Assembly (NCBI RefSeq): GCF_001422725.1
Contig: NZ_LMMA01000008.1
Span: 31,796-95,795, forward strand
Reading direction: 5' to 3'
DNA: 64,000 nucleotides
Source: Flavobacterium sp. Leaf82
GTDB taxonomy: Bacteria; Bacteroidota; Bacteroidia; Flavobacteriales; Flavobacteriaceae
Below the pieces are notes generated by a model. That model had not been told where the DNA came from, searched no databases, and saw only the letters and a list, made by a program, of their open reading frames with translations. Shown piece by piece: positions 25,111 through 37,021 of this stretch. How positions within the stretch are numbered: the stretch's first letter is position 1; every line of letters starts with the position of its first letter. The translations under genes were made by a program, and so were the position numbers.

Positions 25111-25160
25111 TAATATGTCTCCAAAATTAGAAATGCGGGTAGGTCGATAAGGTTACGTTT
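25111..25160 (-). promoter_or_regulatory. Bipartite motif before the ECF sigma gene
   Basis: On the minus strand CGTAACCTTATCGACCTACC, then 18 bases, then GACATATT. The first block differs from the copy at 24337-24388 at one position and the spacing is identical. The sigma ATG lies about 120 bases further on. The surrounding 24990-25373 stretch holds nothing else I can identify. Confidence 0.5.
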
Positions 25161-25373
25161 ACATTAATAAAAAGGTCAGTTTATAAAACATTGTATTAAC
25201 ATTTGGTCTCGTAAATGTTATGGCAGAATTTAAATTTGAATGCACGAAACTATAAACTAGATTTTACATAATCCTCATCTTTAAGGTTGTAATTTTGAAA
25301 TAAATGCGAATTGAAGTATAACAATACGGGCTTTATTTAGCATTAGCTTCGTAGAAATTAAAACTATCTCCCC

Positions 25374-26882
25374 ATGTACGATAATCTATTGCTTCTAAAA
25401 GACATTGTAGACAATGCTCCATTGCCAATAGCGGTATATGTAGGAAGCGAATTGCAAATAGAATTGGCTAATCCGGCCATGATTAAAACCTGGGGTAAGG
25501 GTGATGAAGTTATTGGAAAAAAATATATCGAAATTGTTCCGGAAATTCTGGATCAGCAAATATTTGATCAGGCGCTTAATGTACTTAATACCGGAATATC
25601 TTTTCATGCCACAGATAAAAGGGTCGATTTGGTTATTGATGGTATCCTGAAACCACATTATTTTAACTACAGTTTTATACCGTTATTTAATAGTGAAGGC
25701 AAAACATACGGCGTCATGAATACGGGTACAGAAGTTACAGATCTACATTTGGCAAAGCAGGATATGCAAAGTGCCGAGGAAAGACTTAGAATAGCAATTG
25801 AGGCTTGTGGTATGGGAACATACGAAATTGACCTGACTACAAAAAAAATAAAAACTTCTGGTAATTTTAATGCAATTTGGTCTGTTGATGATGACATCCT
25901 AAATGATGAACTAATCAAAAAATTACATCCTGATGATCAGTTATTGCGTGAAGAAGCACATACGAGCGCTCTTAAAACTGGCAAAATGTCTTATGAAGCG
26001 CGAATTGTAAATGATGACCAATCGATAAAATGGGTTAAGGTTAATGGTAAAATTATCAATGACGAAGATGGTAATCCAACAACGATTATAGGAATCATTC
26101 AGGATATTCATGAACAAAGACGCTTTGAGGAGGAACTAAAAAAACAGGTTACAGAAAACACAGAAGAATTAAGGCGATCGAACGATGATCTTCTTCATTT
26201 TGCCAATGTGGTAAGCCATGATTTGAAAGAACCTGTTAGAAAAATTAAAATTTTTAATAGCCTTCTCAGAAACGAAAGCAGAATTCATTTTGATGAAAAT
26301 TCAAAAAAATACCTCAACAAAGTAGATCAGTCGGCTCAACGAATGCAGACAATTATAGAAGGAATTCTTGCTTATTCTACTCTTAATAAATCAACGCAGC
26401 CAATTGAGAAAATCAATTTGAGTGAAATTGTCGAAAATATAAAAACAGATCTGGAGCTTATTATAAAAGAAAAAGATGCCATATTAATAACCAGTGAACT
26501 TCCTGAAATTGAAGGCGCTACTATTCTTATCCATCAGCTTTTTTATAATTTGATTCATAATGCGTTGAAATTTTCAAAAGCAGATCTTCCGCCAAGGGTT
26601 ACCATATCTTTTAGTGTTATTAAAGAGAATGGTTTGGATTATGCTAAAATAACGATAAAAGACAACGGAATTGGTGTTGATCCAATTTTTGCTGATAAAA
26701 TTTTTAATGCTTTCGAAAGATTACATTCTAAGGATCAATACGAAGGAAATGGTCTTGGACTTGCACTTTGCCGAAAAATAGCCAAAAGACATAATGGTAT
26801 TATTGCCTGTGTGAGCGAGATAGATAACGGAGCGGAATTTATCCTGACTTTACCATTAAAACAAATTGCTGAGACAATTTAA
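25374..26882 (+). CDS. Soluble PAS-PAS sensor histidine kinase
   Basis: This 502-residue kinase has no membrane segment. Two PAS domains cover about 1-125 and 135-260, the second ending with a PAC-like IIGIIQDIHEQRRFEEEL. A coiled linker leads to a HisKA domain (FANVVSHDLKEPVRKIKIF, His near 282) and a HATPase domain (NLIHNALKFSK, DNGIGV, NGLGLALCRKIAKRHNG). This is the common flavobacterial phytochrome-type or PAS-only kinase architecture. No response regulator is adjacent, so its partner is unknown. It is followed by a strong terminator. Confidence 0.9.
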   Translation: MYDNLLLLKDIVDNAPLPIAVYVGSELQIELANPAMIKTWGKGDEVIGKKYIEIVPEILDQQIFDQALNVLNTGISFHATDKRVDLVIDGILKPHYFNYSFIPLFNSEGKTYGVMNTGTEVTDLHLAKQDMQSAEERLRIAIEACGMGTYEIDLTTKKIKTSGNFNAIWSVDDDILNDELIKKLHPDDQLLREEAHTSALKTGKMSYEARIVNDDQSIKWVKVNGKIINDEDGNPTTIIGIIQDIHEQRRFEEELKKQVTENTEELRRSNDDLLHFANVVSHDLKEPVRKIKIFNSLLRNESRIHFDENSKKYLNKVDQSAQRMQTIIEGILAYSTLNKSTQPIEKINLSEIVENIKTDLELIIKEKDAILITSELPEIEGATILIHQLFYNLIHNALKFSKADLPPRVTISFSVIKENGLDYAKITIKDNGIGVDPIFADKIFNAFERLHSKDQYEGNGLGLALCRKIAKRHNGIIACVSEIDNGAEFILTLPLKQIAETI

Positions 26883-26911
26883 AAATATACATAATTTAAA
26901 AATATTATATA

Positions 26912-26946
26912 AAAAAAGGCATTCGCAATATTACGAATGCCTTTTT
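26912..26946. terminator. Bidirectional terminator
   Basis: An 11-base perfect stem AAAGGCATTCG/CGAATGCCTTT (26915-26925 and 26934-26944) with an 8-base loop, flanked by A-runs and T-runs, separates the rightward kinase gene from the leftward alcohol dehydrogenase gene. Confidence 0.88.
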
Positions 26947-26993
26947 CTATAAACGCGTATGTGATTTATAATAAACCGCAACGAGTTTTTTTG

Positions 26994-28048
26994 TTATGCT
27001 TTAAGCGAATTCATATCAATTACAAAACGGTAACGAACATCACTTTTTAGCATTCTTTCGTATGCTTCATTAATTTCCTGCATTTTGATAATTTCAATTT
27101 CAGAAACGATATTATGTTCACCGCAAAAATCAAGCATTTCCTGTGTTTCAGCAATTCCGCCAATTACAGAACCTGCTACAGATTTTCTTCCCTAATCATT
27201 GGTACGGTATTTAAAATTGGTTCTAAACCACCTAGATATCCCACTAAAACCAATGTTCCGTTTATGTTCAATGTAGCCACATAAGGATTTACATCGTGTA
27301 CATAAGGAACAGTATCTATAATAAGGTCAAATTTGCCTTTTACAGAATTCATCTGATCATTTTCTGTTGAAATAATTACAGCATCTGCACCTAATTCTAA
27401 AGCGTCTTTTTCTTTATCCGGTGTTCTTGAAAACAAAGTAACGTGCGCCCCAAGACCTTTAGCCAGTTTTATAGCCATATGACCTAATCCGCCTAAACCA
27501 ACTACTGCTACTTTACTGTCTTTACCAACATTCCAATGTCTTAATGGCGACCAGGTTGTAATACCTGCGCACAATAATGGGGCAACTGCAGCCAGATTTA
27601 AGTTTGCAGGAATCTTTAATGCAAAATGCTCATCTACAACCACTTTTTCAGAATATCCGCCAAAAGTGTGTCCGCCAAGATGTTTGTCTTTACCATTATA
27701 AGTTCCTGTAAATCCTGTTAAGCAATATTGCTCCAAATCTTGTTTACAGCTTTCGCAAGTGTGGCAAGAATCTACCATACATCCTACTCCAGCCAGATCA
27801 CCCACTTTAAGTTTAGTAACTTCGCTCCCAACTTTAGTAACTCTACCTACAATTTCGTGACCCGGAACGGCAGGATATTGACTTCCACCCCAATCGTTTC
27901 TTGCCGTATGCAAGTCTGAATGGCATACACCACAATATAAAATTTCGATCTCTATATCTTTTGCCTGCACATCTCTGCGGGTAATTGTCATTTGTTCTAA
28001 GGATGCATCAGGCGCTGTTGTACCAAATGCTTTTGTGTTTGTACTCAT
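26994..28048 (-). pseudogene. Zinc-dependent alcohol dehydrogenase (YahK/CAD-like), frameshifted near the C-terminus
   Basis: The first frame (27176-28048) encodes the catalytic zinc site (CGVCHSDLHTARNDWG, GHEIVGRV), the structural zinc cysteines (CMVDSCHTCESCKQDLEQYC) and the NADP fold (VGLGGLGHMAIKLAKGLGA). It stops after PMIREENL. The missing end is present in another frame: [20 protein letters not shown], then [16 protein letters not shown] and a stop at 26994. The combined length of 1055 bases is one short of a multiple of three, and 351 residues would be normal for this NADPH-dependent aldehyde reductase family, so one base is missing near 27190-27196. Either the gene is recently broken or the base is a sequencing error. 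Without the end the enzyme would lack its last 60 residues. Confidence 0.88.
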
Positions 28049-28275
28049 ATGTATTAATTTAATTATTATAAAGTATAAATTTAAAACTACTTTGATCCTG
28101 AAAAATAACAGAAAAGAAACATTTACTTAAGAAATTCAAACAATTCTAATACTATGATTTTTATTTTGGTTCCGGATTACTCTTATAATATTTGACTTTA
28201 TTGTGATCATACTTTATCCGGAAGCAACATAAATTTTAATAATCAAAGATTATTCTTCTGGTTTATTTCTTCTTA

Positions 28276-29271
<996 letters not shown>

Positions 29272-29280
29272 TTATTATTT

Positions 29281-29661
29281 TTAAAATGTGGTTGCTACAG
29301 ATTTTAATATCACCCACTTTCCATTTCGTTTTTCAAGATCCATCGTTTGTTGTAAGCGCCAGTTATGTCGTGTTCCCCAAATTCTGGCATCTAAAAGGTT
29401 CTGACCAACAAATACAGCTTTGTCTTTATCAATTGTTACCGAAGTTTTTACTTCTGAATAAGCATAATATTTCATTCGCTCACTTTCAATCTCAGAGAAC
29501 CATTCCTTTTTTGACTGGACATAACCTGTAATGTGTGTAAGAGTAAAGTGTTCGTCTAAAATCCGGTTCAATTCTATTGTATTTCTGTCAATCATCAATT
29601 GAGTCAGTTGGCGAGTTGTATCCAGAACTTGTGAGCTATCTTCTGTTTTATCTTTTTCCAT
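29281..29661 (-). CDS. SnoaL-like / DUF4440 protein
   Basis: This 126-residue protein has the NTF2-like cone fold signature of DUF4440 proteins: a helical start (TRQLTQLMIDRNTIELNRILDEHFTLTHITGY), KKEWFSEIESERMKYYAYSE in the middle and the strand pair AVFVGQNLLDARIWG and WRLQQTMDLEKRNGKWVILKSVATTF at the end. Members include isomerases and ligand-binding proteins; none can be assigned here. It lies 24 bases before the downstream aldo/keto reductase and is probably cotranscribed with it. Confidence 0.85.
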   Translation of the reverse strand: MEKDKTEDSSQVLDTTRQLTQLMIDRNTIELNRILDEHFTLTHITGYVQSKKEWFSEIESERMKYYAYSEVKTSVTIDKDKAVFVGQNLLDARIWGTRHNWRLQQTMDLEKRNGKWVILKSVATTF

Positions 29662-29712
29662 ACTAGATATCTATGTGTATGATTTTTATGAGTTACGCTA
29701 AGCTTTTGTTCT

Positions 29713-30705
<993 letters not shown>

Positions 30706-30836
30706 CTATTTTGTCTATCATTTTGTCAATACAAAGTTCCTTTAATAGCAAAAGCTTTCTTTTATACAGATTACTGTTATTATTACCATTTTTACTGATT
30801 TCAACATTCAGGCTAACACACTAATAATGTGAATAC

Positions 30837-30844
30837 TATATTTG
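30837..30844 (+). promoter_or_regulatory. Candidate -7 box of the AraC regulator gene
   Basis: TATATTTG fits TAnnTTTG and ends 24 bases before the ATG at 30869. It excludes the in-frame codon at 30842 as the real start, because that codon lies within the promoter. Confidence 0.5.
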
Positions 30845-30868
30845 TACTATAAATTTAAAGAATACAAA

Positions 30869-31765
30869 ATGGATCCTATTATAAAACTCGAAAAAGTTGC
30901 TCAATACAATCAATTAAAAGATGTTAAAACCCAACATCCCTTAATAAGTGTATTTGATAATGCAAGTACAAAAGCATTACCCAATCATACACGAATGCAT
31001 TTTGGTTTTTATTCTATATTCTTGAAAGCCGGCAATTGCGGCGAATTAAAATACGGACGCAATAATTATGATTATGATGATGGTACGATGGTTTTTATTG
31101 CTCCGGGACAAGTTCTTGAAGTCAATAATCCGGATGATTATCAACCAACTGGTCTGGCACTTTTATTTCATCCTGATCTAATAAAAGGTACTACACTGGC
31201 AAAAAATATAAGTCAGTATTCTTTTTTTTCTTATGATTCGCACGAGGCGCTTCATTTATCTTTGAAAGAACAGCAAATTATAAAAGATTTATTTAGTAAA
31301 TTAGAGTATGAATTGAAACAGTCTATTGATAAACACAGCAAAAGTATCATTACTAATACTATTGAGCTGCTGCTAAATTATTGTGTACGATTTTACGACA
31401 GACAATTTATAACGCGTGAGAATATAAATACTGATATTTTATCGAAGTTCGAAACGGTATTAAACGATTATTTTCTATCAGAAAATGCACAAAATGCTGG
31501 TTTGCCTTCTGTGAGTTATTTTGCGGATCTTTTGCATCTTTCTCCCAATTATTTTGGTGATTTAATCAAAAAGGAAACCGGTAAATCTGCTCAGGAACAT
31601 ATTCAGTTAAAATTAATTAACTTAGCCAAAGAACGAATTTTTGATACTGAAAAATCCATAAGTCAAATCGCATTTGAACTTGGTTTTAAGTATCCTCAGC
31701 ATTTTAATCGAATGTTTAAAAAGAATACCGGTTACACACCAATTGAATACAGAAGCTTAAATTAA
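30869..31765 (+). CDS. AraC-family transcriptional regulator
   Basis: I use the ATG at 30869 (MDPIIKLEKV), 298 residues. The N-terminal part is a cupin-type ligand or dimerisation domain (about 20-170; YDDGTMVFIAPGQVLEV). The C-terminal 100 residues are two helix-turn-helix units (YFADLLHLSPNYFGDLIKKETGKSAQEHI and ISQIAFELGFKYPQHFNRMFKKNTGYTPIEYR). It is divergent from the aldo/keto reductase operon and 34 bases or so upstream of the antiporter gene, so it may control either. This is a common arrangement for AraC proteins controlling oxidoreductases. Confidence 0.92.
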   Translation: MDPIIKLEKVAQYNQLKDVKTQHPLISVFDNASTKALPNHTRMHFGFYSIFLKAGNCGELKYGRNNYDYDDGTMVFIAPGQVLEVNNPDDYQPTGLALLFHPDLIKGTTLAKNISQYSFFSYDSHEALHLSLKEQQIIKDLFSKLEYELKQSIDKHSKSIITNTIELLLNYCVRFYDRQFITRENINTDILSKFETVLNDYFLSENAQNAGLPSVSYFADLLHLSPNYFGDLIKKETGKSAQEHIQLKLINLAKERIFDTEKSISQIAFELGFKYPQHFNRMFKKNTGYTPIEYRSLN

Positions 31766-31798
31766 AACACACAAAACCAAATACCATAAACCACAAGA

Positions 31799-33382
31799 AT
31801 GCTTGATAACTTTCCTTTTTACCTGGGTATATTAATTGTTATTTTATTGCTGATTATGTTGGCCAATAAAATAAAAGTTGCTTATCCTATATTACTCGTA
31901 TTGGCCGGACTGGCAATTAGTTTTATTCCCGGAGTACCTATCATAAATATAGAACCGGAACTAATCTTTTTTATATTTCTGCCTCCGTTATTGTATGAAG
32001 CCGCATGGACAGTTTCCTGGAAAGAAATGTGGCGCTGGCGCAGAATCATTACTAGTTTTGCTTTTATCGTTGTTTTTGTTTCGGCATTATCTGTCGCATT
32101 GGTCGCCAATTATTTTATTCCCGGTTTTTCATTGGCATTAGGTTTTGTTTTAGGCGGTATTGTGTCTCCTCCTGATGCAGTAAGTGCCGGTGCAATTTTA
32201 AAATTTGTTAAAGTACCCAAAACTATCTCGTCTATATTAGAAGGCGAAAGTTTACTGAACGATGCATCTTCGTTAATCATTTTTAGATTTGCAATGATTG
32301 CCGTGGCAACAGAGCAGTTTATATTTTATAAAGCGGCTGCCAGTTTTAGCTGGATGATTATTGGCGGTGTGGCAATTGGTTTATTAATAGGCTGGCTTTT
32401 TATGAAAGCCCATAAATATTTGCCTACAGATGCTAATGTCGATATCGTTTTATCATTGCTGACTCCTTATATTATTTACCTCGCTGCTGAAGAAGTTCAC
32501 AGTTCAGGAGTATTGGCGGTTGTATGTGGCGGATTGCTTTTATCGAATAACAGACACCGTTTCCTGAGCAGTAAATCTCGTTTGCAGGGTATAAATGTTT
32601 GGGAGAGTTTTTGCTTTATATTAAATGGTTTTGTCTTTATGCTTATTGGTTTAGATCTACCACAAATTACAAAAGGGCTTGCAATTGAAGCCGTTAGTGT
32701 TTCTACAGCAATTGGTTATGGTGTTCTTATTACGGGTGTTTTAGTCGTCAGCAGGATATTATCTACTTATGGCGCCGTAGTTGTTACCTTGATTGCCCGT
32801 AATTTTATAACGGTTGCTGACAGAAGAAATCCGGGTTTAAAAACTCCTTTTATATTGGGCTGGACCGGAATGAGAGGTGTTGTTTCATTGGCAGCCGCTT
32901 TATCAATACCTGTTTATCTTAATAATGGTAACGGTTTCCCGCAACGAAACCTGATTTTGTTTATCACTTTTATTGTTATTCTTTTAACGTTGGTAATTCA
33001 GGGATTAACGCTTCCTTATTTTATCCGAAAAATTAAACTTAATGATGTTTACGATGATGGCGTATCAAAAGATGAAGCTTATAATTCGTTACGAAAAGAA
33101 TTAGCAGAATATGCTTTAGAATATCTCAAGACAAATTATAACGATCATGTCGAAAATAATATTTCACTACAGCAATTAATCCTAAAATGGGAACAGCTGA
33201 GCAACGAGATCGATAATGAATCTATAAGTAAAGATCTAAAACATATTTATATTGATTTATTAAACCAGCAAAGGCAATGGTTGATTAATAAAAACAGGGC
33301 TGATCAAACTCTGGACGAATCTATCATTAGGCGACAAATGCATTATCTGGATATTGAAGAAGAAAAGTTACGCTATATCTAG
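31799..33382 (+). CDS. CPA1-family Na+/H+ antiporter
   Basis: This 527-residue inner-membrane protein has about 12 membrane helices in residues 5-400 and a hydrophilic C-terminal tail of about 120 residues with coiled-coil character. The CPA1 ion-site motif is present (GGIVSPPDAVSAGAI, then LEGESLLNDASSLIIFRFA near 155), as is the late motif GWTGMRGVVSLAAALSIP. It exchanges Na+ (or K+) for protons and helps in pH and salt balance. It follows the AraC gene by 33 bases in the same direction. Confidence 0.93.
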   Translation: MLDNFPFYLGILIVILLLIMLANKIKVAYPILLVLAGLAISFIPGVPIINIEPELIFFIFLPPLLYEAAWTVSWKEMWRWRRIITSFAFIVVFVSALSVALVANYFIPGFSLALGFVLGGIVSPPDAVSAGAILKFVKVPKTISSILEGESLLNDASSLIIFRFAMIAVATEQFIFYKAAASFSWMIIGGVAIGLLIGWLFMKAHKYLPTDANVDIVLSLLTPYIIYLAAEEVHSSGVLAVVCGGLLLSNNRHRFLSSKSRLQGINVWESFCFILNGFVFMLIGLDLPQITKGLAIEAVSVSTAIGYGVLITGVLVVSRILSTYGAVVVTLIARNFITVADRRNPGLKTPFILGWTGMRGVVSLAAALSIPVYLNNGNGFPQRNLILFITFIVILLTLVIQGLTLPYFIRKIKLNDVYDDGVSKDEAYNSLRKELAEYALEYLKTNYNDHVENNISLQQLILKWEQLSNEIDNESISKDLKHIYIDLLNQQRQWLINKNRADQTLDESIIRRQMHYLDIEEEKLRYI

Positions 33383-33405
33383 ATAAACAAATTGAATCAA
33401 GGCAG

Positions 33406-33654
33406 TTATCTAAAAAACGAAATCGTATCCGTTAGGTTTTCCCTATTGATGAACTCAGTTATAAATTCGTGAACTTCATTTTTAGTTTCAAGGGCAGTTT
33501 CAAAAGAGTTGATATGATATTCATCATCCTGATCCAGAATATGTATGATTTCTGTGTATCCTTTTGAAATTAAAGTGCCCTTTAATTTAATGATATTCAA
33601 CTGTTGTTGACCGTCTAATTCCTTGCGGACTTTTAGTTTTATAGCTTTTTCCAT
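33406..33654 (-). CDS. Small hypothetical protein
   Basis: This 82-residue soluble protein has an alternating strand-helix pattern (IKLKGTLISKGYTEIIHILD; NSFETALETKNEVHEFITEFINREN). It has no signal, membrane segment or metal motif and I recognise no family. It is convergent with the antiporter gene, and the frame has codon use like its neighbours. Confidence 0.6.
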   Translation of the reverse strand: MEKAIKLKVRKELDGQQQLNIIKLKGTLISKGYTEIIHILDQDDEYHINSFETALETKNEVHEFITEFINRENLTDTISFFR

Positions 33655-34094
33655 TTTGAATATATTTTAAATTAATTTATAGGAATTATTCTCAAATATA
33701 AAAATTAATCAGTTTCATACACTGTTAAAATATGTAATATAATTCACTACTTATCAACACATTACAAAGGCAATTGTCAGTTTTATTTTATTTTAAAGAT
33801 TTGATAAGTTTCATGCTGTTTTAAGTTAAAAAACTGTCAAATTATATCATTTCGCCCGTAAATTACATCCATTTACTTCCTTTATACAGCCATTGACCTG
33901 TTTGCTGGCTTTAATTACAAAAACAGGTATTTATACGTAATAAAGAGTCATTATATATTTTTAACTTCAAACAAATTAAGAAAGTAGTTTTTTTCTTAAT
34001 TCTTAGTACACGATTTAAGCTTTGAGACCATGTATAGTTATTAACATTTCTTATTCATAGTTTATGTTATAAGAATAAAAATTGGGGAGTTATC
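33655..34094. other. Intergenic stretch with no recognisable element
   Basis: About 440 A/T-rich bases lie between two divergent genes. I see no strong palindrome, tRNA or conserved frame. It must hold the promoters of both genes, but no clear TAnnTTTG pair can be assigned. Confidence 0.4.
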
Positions 34095-34613
34095 ATGAAA
34101 ATAGGAATTATAGGAGTTGGAAATATAACCTTAGAGTTAGCCAACAGATCTGCACAATCCGGACATGAAGTATTAATAAGTAATCCGCGTGGTATTAGTA
34201 CGATCAAGGATTTGGTACAAAATATGGGAACCAATGTAAAACTGGTGCAAACCTGCGAAGCTGCAACAGCCGAAATCATAATATTATTTGTGCCTCGCGA
34301 GAATCTTGAAGTTTCCTTAAATGGTTTACCGGATATGACGGGGAAAATAATTTTACATACTAACAATCCTATTTTTAATGTAAACACGATTTCATGTACG
34401 GCATCAGATCAATCCTCTTGTTCTGTTTTAGCCTCTTTATTGCCTAACTCTCATGTTGTAAAAGTATTTAATCCGTTAGAGCCAATGGTGATGAATCATA
34501 ACAGGACTAAAATATTTTTTACGGGAGAAAATCAAAAAGCAAAAAATAATGTAAAAGCTTTCTTGTACACTTTAAACTTATCCGGAATTGATCTTTCAGA
34601 ATTAAATACGTAG
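34095..34613 (+). CDS. NAD(P)-binding protein of the F420-dependent oxidoreductase-like family
   Basis: This 172-residue protein starts with a Rossmann fold (MKIGIIGVGNITLELANRSAQSGHEVLISNPRG), where the residue after the GxGN motif and the SNPRG loop are typical of 'NADP oxidoreductase, coenzyme F420-dependent' proteins. The strand IIILFVPRENLE and KIILHTNNP follow, then VVKVFNPL. At 172 residues it is shorter than the roughly 200-220 usual for the family. Flavobacteria do not make F420, so NADPH is the likely cofactor. It stands alone ahead of a terminator. Confidence 0.8.
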   Translation: MKIGIIGVGNITLELANRSAQSGHEVLISNPRGISTIKDLVQNMGTNVKLVQTCEAATAEIIILFVPRENLEVSLNGLPDMTGKIILHTNNPIFNVNTISCTASDQSSCSVLASLLPNSHVVKVFNPLEPMVMNHNRTKIFFTGENQKAKNNVKAFLYTLNLSGIDLSELNT

Positions 34614-34640
34614 CCGGATTTAAAGATATTATAGTAATAT

Positions 34641-34680
34641 AAAAACCCCTCTACCAAATAAGCAAAGGGGTTTCTTTTTA
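34641..34680. terminator. Bidirectional terminator
   Basis: AAACCCCT and AGGGGTTT (34643-34650 and 34666-34673) pair around a 15-base loop, with A-runs and T-rich sequence outside. It ends the rightward reductase gene and the leftward B12-uptake operon. Confidence 0.78.
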
Positions 34681-34714
34681 TTATTCAAAGAATATTATTA
34701 GAAATATATCTTGA

Positions 34715-36994
34715 TTAATTTTTAATGAATTTCTGTACGTAATTCGCTTTATCAGTAACGATATTAATAATGTACATTCCTTTTATAAAATTACTTACGT
34801 TTATTTGATTGTTAGAAACCGATGCATTGATAGCTTTTCCTGTAAGATCATAAACCGTTACATTCAATACCTCATCTTCTGTTTGAATATTCAGAATTTC
34901 TGAAACCGGATTTGGATAAATTGCCAGGTTTAATTTCTTAAATTCTCCTGTTCCCAAATTAGTTGTTACGTTTACGGTTACAGCTTTTTCTGTTATTTTA
35001 CCATTAGAATTAAAACGAATTACTACTGTAGCATTTCCTGCCGTTTTTGGCGTAAGAATTAATTCATCATTAGTATTTATTACTGCCGAAACGATTTCTG
35101 TATCACTATTTGATTTTACCGTTTTTACAATCGCAACCGATAAATTATCTGTGTCAGATACCACATTTTTTAAGTCGATTACAGTTGGTGTATTTACTGA
35201 AACCTGCGAAGGCAATGCCGCGCTTACAACAGGCGTAGCGTTATCAGGGAAAACTGCTACTGCCGGAAACCAGTAATAATCATCTAAAACCTTAGTATTT
35301 ATAAGTGTTCCTGAAGTATTATAGGTATGAATCCAGTTTTTTTGGTAATGTGCTCCGTATCCGCTTTCTGTCGTATTTAGAATTAAGTTGCCAGATACAG
35401 GATCGACACGTAATGCGGCTCCGTAAGGAATTTGCTTGTACGTACCTGTTTGTCCCGGAACTGCTGCAAAAGTCTCGTTGAATGTTTTTGCCGCAACATC
35501 AAATCTCACAATTTGAGATCCTGAACTAAAACTGTTAATCGAGTTAATCCAGTATAAAGCGTTTTGCTGCGTGCTATAGGTAAAGCTTCCTGCATTCCAT
35601 GCTCCCCAAGCTCCAATATATTTAGTTGTAGGAATTGTGTATGTTGTTGTTGCAAAAGTAGTCGCATCAATATTGACTAATTTTTGATCCTGAATTGCCC
35701 AAACACTTCCGTCTTTTGCCTGAACAACAGAGTGAAATGCTCCTGTAATAGTTTTAATTACAGTATTTGTAGCTGGATCGATTATCAAAACTCCTGCATT
35801 TTGTTTTACAGCAAATACATATTGAGACGTACGAATCATGTTACCAACTTGTCCGGAATATTGGCTCCCGCCACCAGTTCCCGGTATCAGGGTTCCTATT
35901 TGCATATTGGCAATATCAAAAGTAAAGATTCCGTTTGAAGCACCAATATAACCCGTATTTTCGTTGACACCTACAAAAGAGCGTCCGTCACCTCCGCCAA
36001 TATTATCAAATCCTGCAATTTTTTGCATGTTTTGCGCATTGGCAACAACTAATCTTCCGCCCGGCGTATACATACTGTCTCCTCCATCTGCAGCTTGTTT
36101 TGAGATAAAGTAAAATTTATCTCCGTAAATTGTTCCGTTTTGTGTCGTTGCACCAAAAGCCTGACTGCTATTTGCAGTACTATATACTCTGTAATTAACA
36201 CTGCCATCATTATTTATAAAATTCACAGATCCGTTTGTATGACCAAACCATTCTTCGTTTACCATAAAAAATCCGTTGGTAAAATCTGTTGCCATAACAT
36301 ATGGCGTAACCGGAGTAAATGTTTCTGCAATATCAGGTCTATTCATTTGCGGAGCATAATTCCAAGCATCCCACGAACCATTTTCTAAAACACGGCTACT
36401 TACTCCAACATTTGAATAATCAAAATTAGCATCAGCAGGATCTTTCACATTATACGACCAATAACCATTATACCATCCTGATTGCCAGTGGTCACTTGCA
36501 TCTATAGCGGTATAATTATCAAAATCATAAACGGTAGTATTTATAATACCATTTACCGGATAATAAGGGTACGTTACATTTCCATCTTTATAAAGTCCGT
36601 TACTGTTTGCGCCATTTAGGTCGTAGCCTAATCCTCCTAGCGCAGTCCCAAATTGCGTTCCCTGATAAAGCAAAGAGAAAAAGCGGTGATCTGCTTTTAA
36701 AATTGCTTTCATCATATCTTCACCCGTTGCGGTACCATCCCATCTAAATCCCCAAACTAAGGCATCAGAATTTTTACCGTCATTCCATTGTATTACAAAC
36801 GCAGCCTGATTAGAACCTGTACCTACCCAATATTGAATATCAGCAAAAGTGGTTGTATTTGCAACAGCCTTTTTAGTGCTTTTTGCCGTTGTATTTTGTT
36901 TAAGATCTGGTCGCGGTATTCCCTGTATTGTTACCTGCGCATTGCCAATAAAGGCAAAAAACAACATTACTAATAAAAAGTAATTTTTCTTCAT
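34715..36994 (-). CDS. Secreted DUF5074-like beta-propeller protein with type IX (type A) sorting tail
   Basis: This 759-residue exported protein has a signal peptide (ending GNAQ) and an N-terminal domain with DIQYWVGTGSNQAAFVIQWNDGKNSDALVWGFRWDG. A propeller-like region (about 270-560) with DUF5074-type blades (NENTGYIGASNGIFTFDI; ATNTVIKTI; QDQKLVNIDA) and an Ig-like stretch follow. The C-terminal domain LAIYPNPVSEILNIQ...VQKFIKN directs it through the type IX system to the surface. It is the last gene of the operon controlled by the cobalamin riboswitch. The N-terminal domain occurs in proteins of B12 loci in Bacteroidota, so cobalamin binding on the surface is a reasonable guess. Confidence 0.82.
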   Translation of the reverse strand: MKKNYFLLVMLFFAFIGNAQVTIQGIPRPDLKQNTTAKSTKKAVANTTTFADIQYWVGTGSNQAAFVIQWNDGKNSDALVWGFRWDGTATGEDMMKAILKADHRFFSLLYQGTQFGTALGGLGYDLNGANSNGLYKDGNVTYPYYPVNGIINTTVYDFDNYTAIDASDHWQSGWYNGYWSYNVKDPADANFDYSNVGVSSRVLENGSWDAWNYAPQMNRPDIAETFTPVTPYVMATDFTNGFFMVNEEWFGHTNGSVNFINNDGSVNYRVYSTANSSQAFGATTQNGTIYGDKFYFISKQAADGGDSMYTPGGRLVVANAQNMQKIAGFDNIGGGDGRSFVGVNENTGYIGASNGIFTFDIANMQIGTLIPGTGGGSQYSGQVGNMIRTSQYVFAVKQNAGVLIIDPATNTVIKTITGAFHSVVQAKDGSVWAIQDQKLVNIDATTFATTTYTIPTTKYIGAWGAWNAGSFTYSTQQNALYWINSINSFSSGSQIVRFDVAAKTFNETFAAVPGQTGTYKQIPYGAALRVDPVSGNLILNTTESGYGAHYQKNWIHTYNTSGTLINTKVLDDYYWFPAVAVFPDNATPVVSAALPSQVSVNTPTVIDLKNVVSDTDNLSVAIVKTVKSNSDTEIVSAVINTNDELILTPKTAGNATVVIRFNSNGKITEKAVTVNVTTNLGTGEFKKLNLAIYPNPVSEILNIQTEDEVLNVTVYDLTGKAINASVSNNQINVSNFIKGMYIINIVTDKANYVQKFIKN

Positions 36995-37021
36995 GTTATA
37001 TTTAATTTAAAAATTTATTAA

